DNA of 64,000 nt from Paenibacillus sacheonensis (GTDB lineage: Bacteria > Bacillota > Bacilli > Paenibacillales > Paenibacillaceae), in contig NZ_JAAAMU010000002.1 in assembly GCF_009909195.1 (NCBI RefSeq), positions 496,001 through 560,000 of the forward strand, read 5' to 3'. Within the stretch, counting starts at the first letter, position 1. Each line of letters opens with the position of its first letter. A program made the position numbers and the translations under genes. Below, piece after piece: positions 26,690-35,702 of the stretch. The notes below the pieces were generated by a model. It searched no databases. It was not told the DNA's origin and saw nothing but the letters and a program-made list of their open reading frames with translations.

Positions 26690-27325
26690 TCATACCGAAA
26701 AAAACTCCTTCTCGAGCATCATGCACAAAGCATGATAGATCGGAAGATGCCACTCTTGAACGACAGGCGTGCTATCGCTGGGCACGCGAATGGTCACGTC
26801 GCACAGCTCTTTCATTCTCCCGCCCGTTTTCCCGGTAAGACCGATCGTCTGCACCCCTTTAACCTTCGCGACCTGCAGCGCGCGAATGACATTCGGCGAA
26901 TTGCCGGAGGTAGTGAGGCCCAGCAGCGTATCGCCGGGCCTTCCATAACCATAGACTTGCTGGGCAAACATCATATCCGGAGCGACATCATTGGAGTAAG
27001 CGGTTAATAGCGCAGATGGACTGGCAAGCGAAATGGCAGGCAGCGCCCCTTGCAAATGGCCGGACAGATAAGCCCCCTCTTCCGGAAAAGCCCGCGCAAA
27101 CAGACCTTGCTCTTCTGCGGAGAGCACTCTCCTCGACATAAAGCCTTTCATTAGCTCGCCTACGATATGTTCGCTGTCGGACGCGCTGCCGCCGTTGCCG
27201 CAAATCAGCAGTTTGCCATCCTGCCGGAAGCTCTCCTTGAGCAATTCATAGGCCCGCACAATGTCTTGCCGGCATTCCTCCAGCTCCTGATATTTCTTCA
27301 TCAACATTCCCATTACATCATCCAT
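26690..27325 (-). CDS. SIS-domain protein, GmhA-like isomerase
   Basis: A 211-residue cytosolic sugar-isomerase (SIS) domain protein that resembles phosphoheptose isomerase GmhA and DiaA-like proteins. It has the phosphosugar-binding block ICGNGGSASDSEHIVGELMK, the second serine loop LTTSGNSPNVIRALQVAKVK and the C-terminal VVQEWHLPIYHALCMMLE. The ATG at 27325 follows AGGAGCG; the longer frame is upstream overlap. It begins 11 bases after the mannosidase stop, so the two are co-transcribed. Compared with GmhA it has an extra ~20-residue loop (RRVLSAEEQGLFARAFPEEG). The substrate is unknown. Confidence 0.82.
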   Translation of the reverse strand: MDDVMGMLMKKYQELEECRQDIVRAYELLKESFRQDGKLLICGNGGSASDSEHIVGELMKGFMSRRVLSAEEQGLFARAFPEEGAYLSGHLQGALPAISLASPSALLTAYSNDVAPDMMFAQQVYGYGRPGDTLLGLTTSGNSPNVIRALQVAKVKGVQTIGLTGKTGGRMKELCDVTIRVPSDSTPVVQEWHLPIYHALCMMLEKEFFSV

Positions 27326-27335
27326 CTGCGCGCTC

Positions 27336-29783
27336 CTATTCCTGCCATTCAAGCAAGTTGGTCTCCACGAAGGGTTGGCGAATATCCTGCGGAACACGAA
27401 TAGTCTTGATCTCGCACGGTTCAAACGAGACGGTGATGGTCCGATTCCAGCGCGGCAGTCTGATGACCGCTTCTGTTCGAATCTTCGCGGTTTCGTAGCA
27501 GCGAATGATCATATCCGCATTGTCTTCCGCCTTCTTGACTGCGCCAACGACGATATTCGCCTTGTCGATCTGCAGCAGCGATTCGGATTGCGGGAGCGAG
27601 CCTTCATGGAACGTTTCAAGCAGGATGACCGGAGGCTGATTCAACTCGGTTGCGCGGTGAACAGTCTCTGCCATCTCCCAAGTTCCTTGATGCGGGTATA
27701 GGGCATACTTGAACCTATGCAGCCCCTGATCCATAAACGAGTACAAGCCTTCGGGATCCGGAACGGCAGGGGCATGCTGCGCATAGACGGGACTGCGCAA
27801 TACGGTCAGGCAGATTTCATTGTTATGAATACTGTAGCTGTACTTGGAATCATTCAGAATGCTAAGCCCGTAAACTTTTCCCGTTCCTGGAATCAGCCCG
27901 CTCATATCCACCCACGCCTGACCCGGAACCTCTTCGCCATGATGAGGACGCTCGATATGCCCATAAGGGATTTCATACGTGTAGCGCGTATTCGATAGAT
28001 GAACCGGGAAGGCGAGCTTCAGCATCTTGAACTGCTCTCTCCAGTCGACGGTTACCTGCACGTCGATCTGATCTTGGTCCGGATACATGATGTAATCCTG
28101 AATTAGCTTCGAGCTGCCATACTGGCTGGTTACGCGAATCACCGTTTTGACCGGTCCATGCTCGACGCGTCTGACGCTGACTGCTTTGAAGGCTCCGACT
28201 TCGTTCGCGTAGCGCGTTACATCATGGCTCCATGTGTCGCTGTGATCGTCAATTACGACCGGACGGGCAGGCGCCTTCATATACTCGAACTGCGCAGCCT
28301 TGTCATAGAGACTTGTAATGAAGCCGGTTTCCGGATCGAACTCGATCCGGAAATAGCCGTTCTCCATGGCATAATCATTGGATTTCAACGGGGATGTTAG
28401 TTTCTTATCGACCGTAGCGACCGCGTTCGGCGTTAATTTGAACACGGCATAACCTAACGATGGAAGTTCTGCCCAGAAGCTGATCCGGCAGCGACCCAGG
28501 GTGGTTGCCAGCGACTGCACCAGCTGATAAGGAATGGAACGACCCGTTTCGTCCAGCAGCGCATACGACTTGTCAAAGCTGGCAAGCTCCAATTCTACAT
28601 TTACTTTCGTGGTCCAGGTGTTCGGATTGAAGACCACGATCGGCTTCATGCCCTCCACTTGTTCAATCCCTATATTCCAGGCAAGCGACTGTATGGCATA
28701 GTTCAAGCCGCGTTCTGCGATCGCAATCGCCTCTCCGTATTCATTGCGGGCATCCTCATAGGCCGGTTCAATGCTCGTTCCCGCAAGAATGTCGTGAAAT
28801 TGATTGAAGAGCACATTCTTCCAGGCCCGGTCAAGATCGGCCGGATAAGGCTGATCCGTCATCCAGTTGGCAAGCACGGAGAATTTCTCTGCCATGACTA
28901 GTAAATTCTCCGCCTTGCGATTCCATTGTTTAATCCCGGCATGCGCGGAGTAACAGCCTACCGCATGCATTTGCAGCTCGTCATGAATCACGGGATAGAC
29001 AGCGGACGGTTTATCCATGTCCTCGAAGAACAGGTTCGGCGTACTGAACTCAAGCTCCGGCATATCTTCCCTCTCATTCAGCTTGCGGATGCTTTCGATA
29101 TTCTTCTTCGTCGGGCCTCCGCCATGATTGCCGACGCCGTAGAAGCACATCAGCTCGGATACCGGCTCCTTCAATTCCGTTGCGCAGCGGGCTACGTGCT
29201 GCTCCAAGTCTTCCCACCATGTGCAATATTCGAACATGATCCGAAAGGTGAGCACGCGGGAGCCGTCATCCGACTCCCACCAGAATACCCGGCCGGGCAG
29301 CCCCTTCTCTTGCGGACTTGGCCGCATGAAGACATAGTAGTCCATCCCGCTCTTCTTGAGGATTTGAGGCAGCATACCGTGATGTCCGAAGCTGTCGACG
29401 TTGTAACCGACCTTAGCCGTCACGCCGAACTTCTCCTTGAAGTAACGCTGACCGTACAAGCCTTGGCGGACGAAGGACTCTCCGCTTGGGATGTTGCAAT
29501 CCGGCTGAATCCACCAGCCGCCTACGAGATGCCACCTGCCTTCGGCAATCCGCGCCTTGATCTCCGCGAACATGCCGGGGTCGTTAAGCTCGACCCACTC
29601 GTAGATCGCAGCAGAGCTTGACGTAAAGAGGAAATCGTCGGATTCGTTCATCCTGTCGAGCGCCGAACGGAAAGTCGCCTTCGTCTCTTGAAACCCTTCC
29701 TGCCATCTCCACAGCCATACAGGGTCCAAGTGGGCATTGCCGATCATATGAAGCTTGCTGTTCTTCAAGGTAGAAACGTTCAA
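27336..29783 (-). CDS. GH38 alpha-mannosidase
   Basis: An 815-residue cytosolic zinc-dependent alpha-mannosidase of family GH38. The zinc and catalytic residues are in HMIGNAHLDPVWLWRWQEG (His, Asp) and VGYNVDSFGHHGMLPQILKK (the nucleophile Asp). The family-typical middle helical domain (LFNQFHDILAGTSIEPAYED) and large C-terminal beta domains follow. The start is a TTG ten bases after GGGAG. It lies between the SLH protein and the SIS gene in a minus-strand operon and lacks a signal peptide, so it should trim imported manno-oligosaccharides. Confidence 0.92.
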   Translation of the reverse strand: MNVSTLKNSKLHMIGNAHLDPVWLWRWQEGFQETKATFRSALDRMNESDDFLFTSSSAAIYEWVELNDPGMFAEIKARIAEGRWHLVGGWWIQPDCNIPSGESFVRQGLYGQRYFKEKFGVTAKVGYNVDSFGHHGMLPQILKKSGMDYYVFMRPSPQEKGLPGRVFWWESDDGSRVLTFRIMFEYCTWWEDLEQHVARCATELKEPVSELMCFYGVGNHGGGPTKKNIESIRKLNEREDMPELEFSTPNLFFEDMDKPSAVYPVIHDELQMHAVGCYSAHAGIKQWNRKAENLLVMAEKFSVLANWMTDQPYPADLDRAWKNVLFNQFHDILAGTSIEPAYEDARNEYGEAIAIAERGLNYAIQSLAWNIGIEQVEGMKPIVVFNPNTWTTKVNVELELASFDKSYALLDETGRSIPYQLVQSLATTLGRCRISFWAELPSLGYAVFKLTPNAVATVDKKLTSPLKSNDYAMENGYFRIEFDPETGFITSLYDKAAQFEYMKAPARPVVIDDHSDTWSHDVTRYANEVGAFKAVSVRRVEHGPVKTVIRVTSQYGSSKLIQDYIMYPDQDQIDVQVTVDWREQFKMLKLAFPVHLSNTRYTYEIPYGHIERPHHGEEVPGQAWVDMSGLIPGTGKVYGLSILNDSKYSYSIHNNEICLTVLRSPVYAQHAPAVPDPEGLYSFMDQGLHRFKYALYPHQGTWEMAETVHRATELNQPPVILLETFHEGSLPQSESLLQIDKANIVVGAVKKAEDNADMIIRCYETAKIRTEAVIRLPRWNRTITVSFEPCEIKTIRVPQDIRQPFVETNLLEWQE

Positions 29784-29832
29784 TGTAGATACTCCCTTCC
29801 ATCCATCCCAATCTATTTTTCCAGCTGGTCTA

Positions 29833-32800
29833 TCATTTCGTTAATAATCTGGCAATTACTACGGCTGCCTGCGCACGGGTGGACGACTCATTCGGGTAGA
29901 AGCTGTCGTTATACCCTTCCAGAACGCCCAGGCTTGTTGCCAGTGCAACACCCGCTGATAAAGAAGCAGCTATGAAGGAGCGGTCCTGGTATGCCGACAG
30001 ATTAGCCTCGACATTCTTCACTTGCTCATACTGCTCGACGGCAATAAGCGCTCTTGCCGCGATTACGGCCATCTCAGCGCGGTCGATCGGCTCGTTAGGC
30101 GCGAAGCTGTGCGCCGTCCGGCCTTGAATGATTCCGGATTGCGCAGCAGAAGCAACCGCAGCATAGAACCAATCTGATTTCTTGACATCCGCGAATGCGG
30201 AAGCATCAGCCGAAGAGTCCTCGAGATGGAACGCCTTGACGATCATCGCGGCAAACTCTGCGCGGGTCACAAGCGCATTGGGAGCGAATAGGCCTTGGCC
30301 TCGCCCTTCAATAATCCCCTTCGCAGCCGCGCCCGCAATTGCATCGCCGGCCCATGCGGATACGCTTGACGTGTCCGTAAATTCGACTCGATGCTCGACA
30401 ACGACATAGGTAGAGAATGACTTTCTTACCGCTTCAAAGGATTGATCTTCCTTGTTATAGCTTCCGCCCACATATACGAGCTTGCCGTCCACGACTTTGG
30501 CTAACGTCAGCAGCTCCGTGTTCAGCCCGTTAACATCGCGGATCGGAAGCTTGACGGCAACCGGATTGGCGAAGCTGAGTTTATGGCCCTTCACATCCAA
30601 AAACTCGATCTCATAGACATCGGATGCAGCCTTCACGCCGCTAACGGCAGGCAATTCCGCGGTCGGTTTCTTCGAAAGGACAAGCGACGTTGTATCAGCC
30701 AGATCGCTCAGTTGAACGGAAATCGCTACGCCGTTCACGATGATGGCAAGCTTGTCGATACCAGCGTCCTTTGCCTTCCGGATGACCGCAGCGTCGATGA
30801 CGATCTCTGACCGGTCTGCGTTTTGCTTGCCAAGATCCAGCGTAACGGGAATCTTGGCTTTATCCGCGGCGGAATCGAACTTGGCCAGCGCCGCATTCAC
30901 TTTGTCCGCATTAAGCTTGACTTCATAAAAGAGATCGGACAATTGCGCCGCCTCCATGCTCAGCTTGGACTTGCCTGCGGAAGTATCCACGAAGCCGGAG
31001 ACGTCCAGACGGGATAATTGTTGCAAAGCCATCTCTGCCAGCTCGGTAGCATGTCGAAGGAAGAGCTGTTCCTCATGGCCGGGCTCCGGTTGAGGCATCG
31101 CTGCCAGCTTCGTGCCGAGCTCATTCAAGGCCTTCGTCACTTGCTCGGCAGTTGGAGCTGCGAGCTGAACGGCCGGCGGCGGAGTAGATGTACTTCCGTT
31201 GCCATCTCCATTTCCGTTACCGTTGCCGTTACCGTTGCCATTACCGTCACCGTCTCCATCTCCGCTGCCATCCCCTTCCGCACGGGTAACAACGACGTTG
31301 TACGCATAGGTTCCGATTGCCGTATCGCTCGAAGTCAACTGAATTGGAATGAGGTTCGTTCCTTCCTGGAGCTCGACTGCGACCGGATCTGTTCCCGAAT
31401 GAAGCACGCCGTTAATCTTCACCGCATCATTGGAGTTTGCGGGCACGGCCGTCAAATCAATCGTGTCAACGTCGTGCTCGACCGAAGCCGAATAGGATCT
31501 CGTCGAGATGCTGAAGGCTGGAGTCAAGGGAACAGATCCAGCTCCCGCATGGATAGATAGCTGCTTCAGCGTCGGGTTGAGCGTTCCGTTGGCAATAACG
31601 ATATCGTCGATGTATCCTTTCACGATGCCGGTTCCGTCGTTCCGGTCATAATTAATCAGAATTTTATCGATCGTCTTGTTATTCAGCCATAAACCGATAT
31701 CGGCCTGAACCAAATTCCAAGCTCCGACGCTGCCTCTGCCATTGGCAGGATGCAAATTCTCCCCTGCATAATCAAAAGCGCCGCTATCCCGCAAATTGCT
31801 GCCATCCGACATGACAAAATCAACGGAGGCGAATCGTCCCAATTCGGTTTCCGGATAGAACCAGTAGCTGAGCTTCGTATCCTTGCTCACGGGAATGTTG
31901 ACGTCATAGGCGAAGAATACGCTGTGCGATTGATCGTTGCTGTTATCGGACCCGGCATATTTCAGCGCTTTCTCGCCGCCGTGGGCGCGTTCGCCCGATG
32001 CTTCGAGCACGGGTTGACCGGTACCGTCCTCGCCGGATACGTTGCTTAAATTCTCGAAGCCGCTTACATTCGGCAGCTCCTGTTCGCTTTCCATGCCGGA
32101 CTGGAACAGGATGCCTTCTTCGGCTGGGGTGCTCTCGATCGGCACTGTGTCTGACAGGAGGATATCGTCGATATAGCCTTCATACTGACCGATATAAGGA
32201 TCATCCCCGTAGTCAATCATGATTTTGTTGATCGTCTTTCCGATCAGATCCGTTCCAACCGCCAAGCTTCCCAAGTCAACGACCACCTGGTTCCACTGCC
32301 CGACGACGCCTCGCTTGTTAGCGGGATGGAAGCCGATTCCGTTCTGATCCTTCTTATTGGCGCCCCGAAGATCGCCGCCGCCTTCAAATGTCATATCGAC
32401 AACCGCGTTTCGTGCGCTGTCGTTGACCGGGTAGAACCAATAGCTCAGCTTGGTGTCCTTCGTAATGACGACGCTCGCATCGAACGCACCGAGATTCGCG
32501 TAAGAATTGCCATTTGCCTTATCATCCCCGGAGTACTTGATCGAGCTATCTCCGGTATGCTTCTTCGCGCTGCTTTTCTCCAGGTTCGCATTCTCGATGT
32601 TAGATACGCCATAATCGTAAGTCGTAGGAGCGATGTCGCCCGCTTCCCCGCCATTGCGGAAATGGATTTCGTTCTCCGGTTCGTTGTTGCTGATGAGAAG
32701 CTCATCCAACCAGCCCCTAAAAGGTCCGATACCGGCATCATCTTCGTAATCGAGCATAATGGTCTGAATTGTTTTGCCTGACGCGAATGAACCGACATCG

Positions 32801-35535
32801 ACATTGATTTGGCGCCATACCCCGATTTCCCCGCGGGCATTCGAGGCGTGCATGCCAATATCATTCGCATCCTTAGCGCCACCGGTATCTCGCATGACCG
32901 AGCCGTCCGTAAAGATAAAGTCGATGACTGCATGACGGGCCAGCTCATTCTCCGGATAGAACCAGTAGCTGAGCTTCGTCTGCTCCGTTACGGGCAGATT
33001 GACATTCTTGTACAAGTAATAATTGACGTAAGAAGGTCCGCTGCCGTTGTCCGTTCCGGAGTACATGAGCGATTTATTGCCTTCATGCGGCAGACCGCTG
33101 TTGATATTCAAGCTCGGGCTGCCGGAATGGTAGCCCGCTACATCGCGCTGCGCTTCCAATCCGCCATCCGGCTTCTGCTCGCCGTCTTCAAACGCGTTAT
33201 CGAACAATACGCCTTCTGCCAGGGGAGGCTTTGGCATTTCTCCGTTCGTAATGACGATGTCGTCCATATAGCCGGAGAACTCGCCAGGCCCCAAGTTCGT
33301 CTCGAACCCGATCATAATCGTCTTAACCGTTTGACCGGCCAGCTTCTCGCCAATGTTGACTTTCACTTGCGACCATTGGCCTTTGGTACCGCGCGCATTC
33401 GTCGGATGCATGCCTATGCCGTCATAATCGGCGGCTCCCGAATCGCGGAGCGAGCCGTTATCGGCCGTAATGAAATCAATCGCCGCGAACCTACCGCGGT
33501 CCGAGGTCGGCTTGAACCAATAGCTCAGCTTCGTATCGGCATTGACGGGAATGTTAACGCTGAACGCTTTGAAATAACTGAAGCTCGTTGTGCCTACGGC
33601 GCCAGTCACGTTGCCGGAGTATTTCATCGACTTCTCGCCGGAGAAAGCATCTTCGCCCGAAACCTCCAGCAGCGGGTCATCATTGGCGCTCGCAAGGCCC
33701 GACACGTTATTCTGATTCTCAAACTCGCCCAGCCACGAAAGCTGCGGGTCGCCTGTATCGAGACCGGAGCGGAACAAGACGCCCTGCTCATCCGGCTGAG
33801 CGACCGGAGGCGTTGTAACCAGCGAAATCGGTTCATGCGGAGCCGGCTTCATGGCCGAGTCGTACACCTCGAACTCATAGATGCTCGCTTTGCCCGAGCC
33901 ATCATCGTCTTGCGTTGGCTTCGTAATATTCAGCTTCAGATATCTGGCTTGAACCGGCGTGTCCAGCGTGCGGTCTGTTCGGTTCTCCGAATTGCCCGAC
34001 ACCGTATCGACCGTGCTCCAATCGTTACCATCGGAGCTGACCTCAAGCTGGAAGTCCTTCGCGTTCAGCGAAGCGTCGTCTTTCACGCCCGCATGCAGAA
34101 CGACCCAGCGGTCAAACGAAGTCTCGCTGCCCAGGTCCACTTGAAGCCACTGAGGTCCTTCTTCCGAAGCCATCCATTTCTTCCCGAATTTCTCCGTGCC
34201 GTCTACCGCATTGCCAGGACGGCCGGCAACCTGATCCGAGGACATGTCGAAGGAGCTGGCTGTCGCCGGCTTATTCATGGCCAGGTTGGCCGTTCCGATA
34301 TTCCCTGCTTTGTTCCAATCGATCATGTCCCAATATTTATTGATATCCATGTCATAGTTGCCGGAATATAACTGGCTCTCTCCCAGCCAGAACAATCCTA
34401 GTAGATTAGGAATCGTCTGCATGTGGGAGAACATCAGCTGAATTTCGCCGTCGGAGGCATCCAGGTTGGCATTTTCGCCGGCAATTTGGTAGCCTTTGGC
34501 GGCTGCGAGCCCGCTTAAATACGTGATCGGACTCGGATAATCCGGGTACCAGTTCTCGGGCGCTTCCGCCCAGCTGCACCAAGGAACGATCTCATCGTCG
34601 CTAAGCGACGTTTGTTCGGTCATATCGATCTGCGTAGCCCAGTCCAGACCCAGGGAGAAGGAGTTATCTTTCTCGGCCTGCGTGGACCCGTCGAGCCCGT
34701 TCGCTACCGCCGATTCAATTTCTCCCGGACGAAGACCGAGGGAAGGATACAGAATGGCCTTCTTCGCGTTAGGGAAATAGTGATGGAATGCCTCAAGCAA
34801 GGCGTTCTGATGATTGCCGAGGCTCTCGAAATAAAACTTCAAGAACGCTGCAGCCTTCGTATGATCGGCATCGTCCGGATCGCCGGGCTTCCAGTCTTTG
34901 ATCAGATCGGGCTTCTTCGCATTGGCGCTAGCCGAGAATGCCCAGTAGGAATTCTTGTGCCCATTGAAGGCAGCATCGGGATAACGAAGCTCATCCCAGC
35001 CCAAGCCGCCGACGCGCACGCCGTAGAAATCATCCTTCATATCGCTGAAATTCTCGGCAAGCTGCGCGATATAAGCAACTTGGGCGTTCTTCACGTCATC
35101 GTTAAAGACGGCATCCGGGACATTGTTGCCGATGCCGCCAACCCATGTATCGCCATACTGATTGACGAATTTCGTGTCGCCATTCAAGCCGAACACCCAG
35201 GCCGGCGCGTATTGAAAGCCTAGCTCGAAGAAGACTTTGATTCCGTTATCGCTGTATCGTTTGATTTTCTTCTTCACGCTGTTCACGTAGGATTGGTCGA
35301 ATTGGCCTTGTGTCGGTTCGAATTTATCCCAGTATACTTCCAGCATCACGACTGAAATGCCGGCTTTCTTGTAATCCTCGATTTTGCCCAAATTGCCGCT
35401 TCCGTTCATGACGCCGTAGAACGGAGCAGCCTCTGAAGCAGGATCGGCCGCTGCCGTTCCGACCGCGGTGAACAATTGAACCGCCACCATCGTTAGCAGG
35501 ATGAATACGCTCAGTACTTGCTTCCTTATTCTCAT
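29833..35535 (-). CDS. SLH-anchored multidomain GH-A-like protein
   Basis: A 1900-residue surface protein. Residues 1-30 are a signal peptide. Residues ~38-410 form a beta-galactosidase-like (beta/alpha)8 domain with VGGLGWDELRYPD as the likely acid/base region and QIAGENANL as the likely nucleophile region. Residues ~418-555 are an F5/8-type C (discoidin) sugar-binding domain. Four jelly-roll repeats of about 170 residues follow (~588-762, 777-948, 955-1127, 1143-1315), each with TKLSYWF, LRDSG or similar, and GYIDDI. Then come a cadherin-like fold (~1322-1418), a Gly/Asn/Asp linker, an unassigned region (~1450-1710) and three SLH repeats (~1715-1900). It is bound to the cell wall through SLH and belongs to the transporter/mannosidase locus. 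The start follows GAGGAGG. Confidence 0.88.
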   Translation of the reverse strand: MRIRKQVLSVFILLTMVAVQLFTAVGTAAADPASEAAPFYGVMNGSGNLGKIEDYKKAGISVVMLEVYWDKFEPTQGQFDQSYVNSVKKKIKRYSDNGIKVFFELGFQYAPAWVFGLNGDTKFVNQYGDTWVGGIGNNVPDAVFNDDVKNAQVAYIAQLAENFSDMKDDFYGVRVGGLGWDELRYPDAAFNGHKNSYWAFSASANAKKPDLIKDWKPGDPDDADHTKAAAFLKFYFESLGNHQNALLEAFHHYFPNAKKAILYPSLGLRPGEIESAVANGLDGSTQAEKDNSFSLGLDWATQIDMTEQTSLSDDEIVPWCSWAEAPENWYPDYPSPITYLSGLAAAKGYQIAGENANLDASDGEIQLMFSHMQTIPNLLGLFWLGESQLYSGNYDMDINKYWDMIDWNKAGNIGTANLAMNKPATASSFDMSSDQVAGRPGNAVDGTEKFGKKWMASEEGPQWLQVDLGSETSFDRWVVLHAGVKDDASLNAKDFQLEVSSDGNDWSTVDTVSGNSENRTDRTLDTPVQARYLKLNITKPTQDDDGSGKASIYEFEVYDSAMKPAPHEPISLVTTPPVAQPDEQGVLFRSGLDTGDPQLSWLGEFENQNNVSGLASANDDPLLEVSGEDAFSGEKSMKYSGNVTGAVGTTSFSYFKAFSVNIPVNADTKLSYWFKPTSDRGRFAAIDFITADNGSLRDSGAADYDGIGMHPTNARGTKGQWSQVKVNIGEKLAGQTVKTIMIGFETNLGPGEFSGYMDDIVITNGEMPKPPLAEGVLFDNAFEDGEQKPDGGLEAQRDVAGYHSGSPSLNINSGLPHEGNKSLMYSGTDNGSGPSYVNYYLYKNVNLPVTEQTKLSYWFYPENELARHAVIDFIFTDGSVMRDTGGAKDANDIGMHASNARGEIGVWRQINVDVGSFASGKTIQTIMLDYEDDAGIGPFRGWLDELLISNNEPENEIHFRNGGEAGDIAPTTYDYGVSNIENANLEKSSAKKHTGDSSIKYSGDDKANGNSYANLGAFDASVVITKDTKLSYWFYPVNDSARNAVVDMTFEGGGDLRGANKKDQNGIGFHPANKRGVVGQWNQVVVDLGSLAVGTDLIGKTINKIMIDYGDDPYIGQYEGYIDDILLSDTVPIESTPAEEGILFQSGMESEQELPNVSGFENLSNVSGEDGTGQPVLEASGERAHGGEKALKYAGSDNSNDQSHSVFFAYDVNIPVSKDTKLSYWFYPETELGRFASVDFVMSDGSNLRDSGAFDYAGENLHPANGRGSVGAWNLVQADIGLWLNNKTIDKILINYDRNDGTGIVKGYIDDIVIANGTLNPTLKQLSIHAGAGSVPLTPAFSISTRSYSASVEHDVDTIDLTAVPANSNDAVKINGVLHSGTDPVAVELQEGTNLIPIQLTSSDTAIGTYAYNVVVTRAEGDGSGDGDGDGNGNGNGNGNGNGDGNGSTSTPPPAVQLAAPTAEQVTKALNELGTKLAAMPQPEPGHEEQLFLRHATELAEMALQQLSRLDVSGFVDTSAGKSKLSMEAAQLSDLFYEVKLNADKVNAALAKFDSAADKAKIPVTLDLGKQNADRSEIVIDAAVIRKAKDAGIDKLAIIVNGVAISVQLSDLADTTSLVLSKKPTAELPAVSGVKAASDVYEIEFLDVKGHKLSFANPVAVKLPIRDVNGLNTELLTLAKVVDGKLVYVGGSYNKEDQSFEAVRKSFSTYVVVEHRVEFTDTSSVSAWAGDAIAGAAAKGIIEGRGQGLFAPNALVTRAEFAAMIVKAFHLEDSSADASAFADVKKSDWFYAAVASAAQSGIIQGRTAHSFAPNEPIDRAEMAVIAARALIAVEQYEQVKNVEANLSAYQDRSFIAASLSAGVALATSLGVLEGYNDSFYPNESSTRAQAAVVIARLLTK

Positions 35536-35618
35536 AGGCTATCCTCCTCATTTTTGGAGATACCATTTGTCGCATCATTCCGAATTCGTGCGATGCATAA
35601 GCTGCGGATGAGACAAGA

Positions 35619-35665
35619 AGATCAGCCGCTCTCGGTATAATTCGAATACTTCCTTCGGCTGATCT
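35619..35665 (-). terminator. Hairpin after the binding-protein gene
   Basis: AGATCAGCCG pairs with CGGCTGATCT around a 27-base loop. Only a weak T-containing tract follows on the minus strand, so it may reduce rather than stop read-through into the SLH gene. Confidence 0.45.
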
Positions 35666-35702
35666 CTGAAGAACGGATTGCTTGCTTATTTGTTTGCTTG
35701 GA

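Noticed and set aside
31200..31280. Short tandem GTTACC/GTTGCC-like repeats considered as an array
   Set aside because: They encode the Gly/Asn/Asp linker of the SLH protein in frame; not a CRISPR or regulatory array.
32809..34371. A 520-codon plus-strand open frame
   Set aside because: Antisense shadow of the SLH protein repeats; Arg/Ile/Val-rich nonsense without domain signal.
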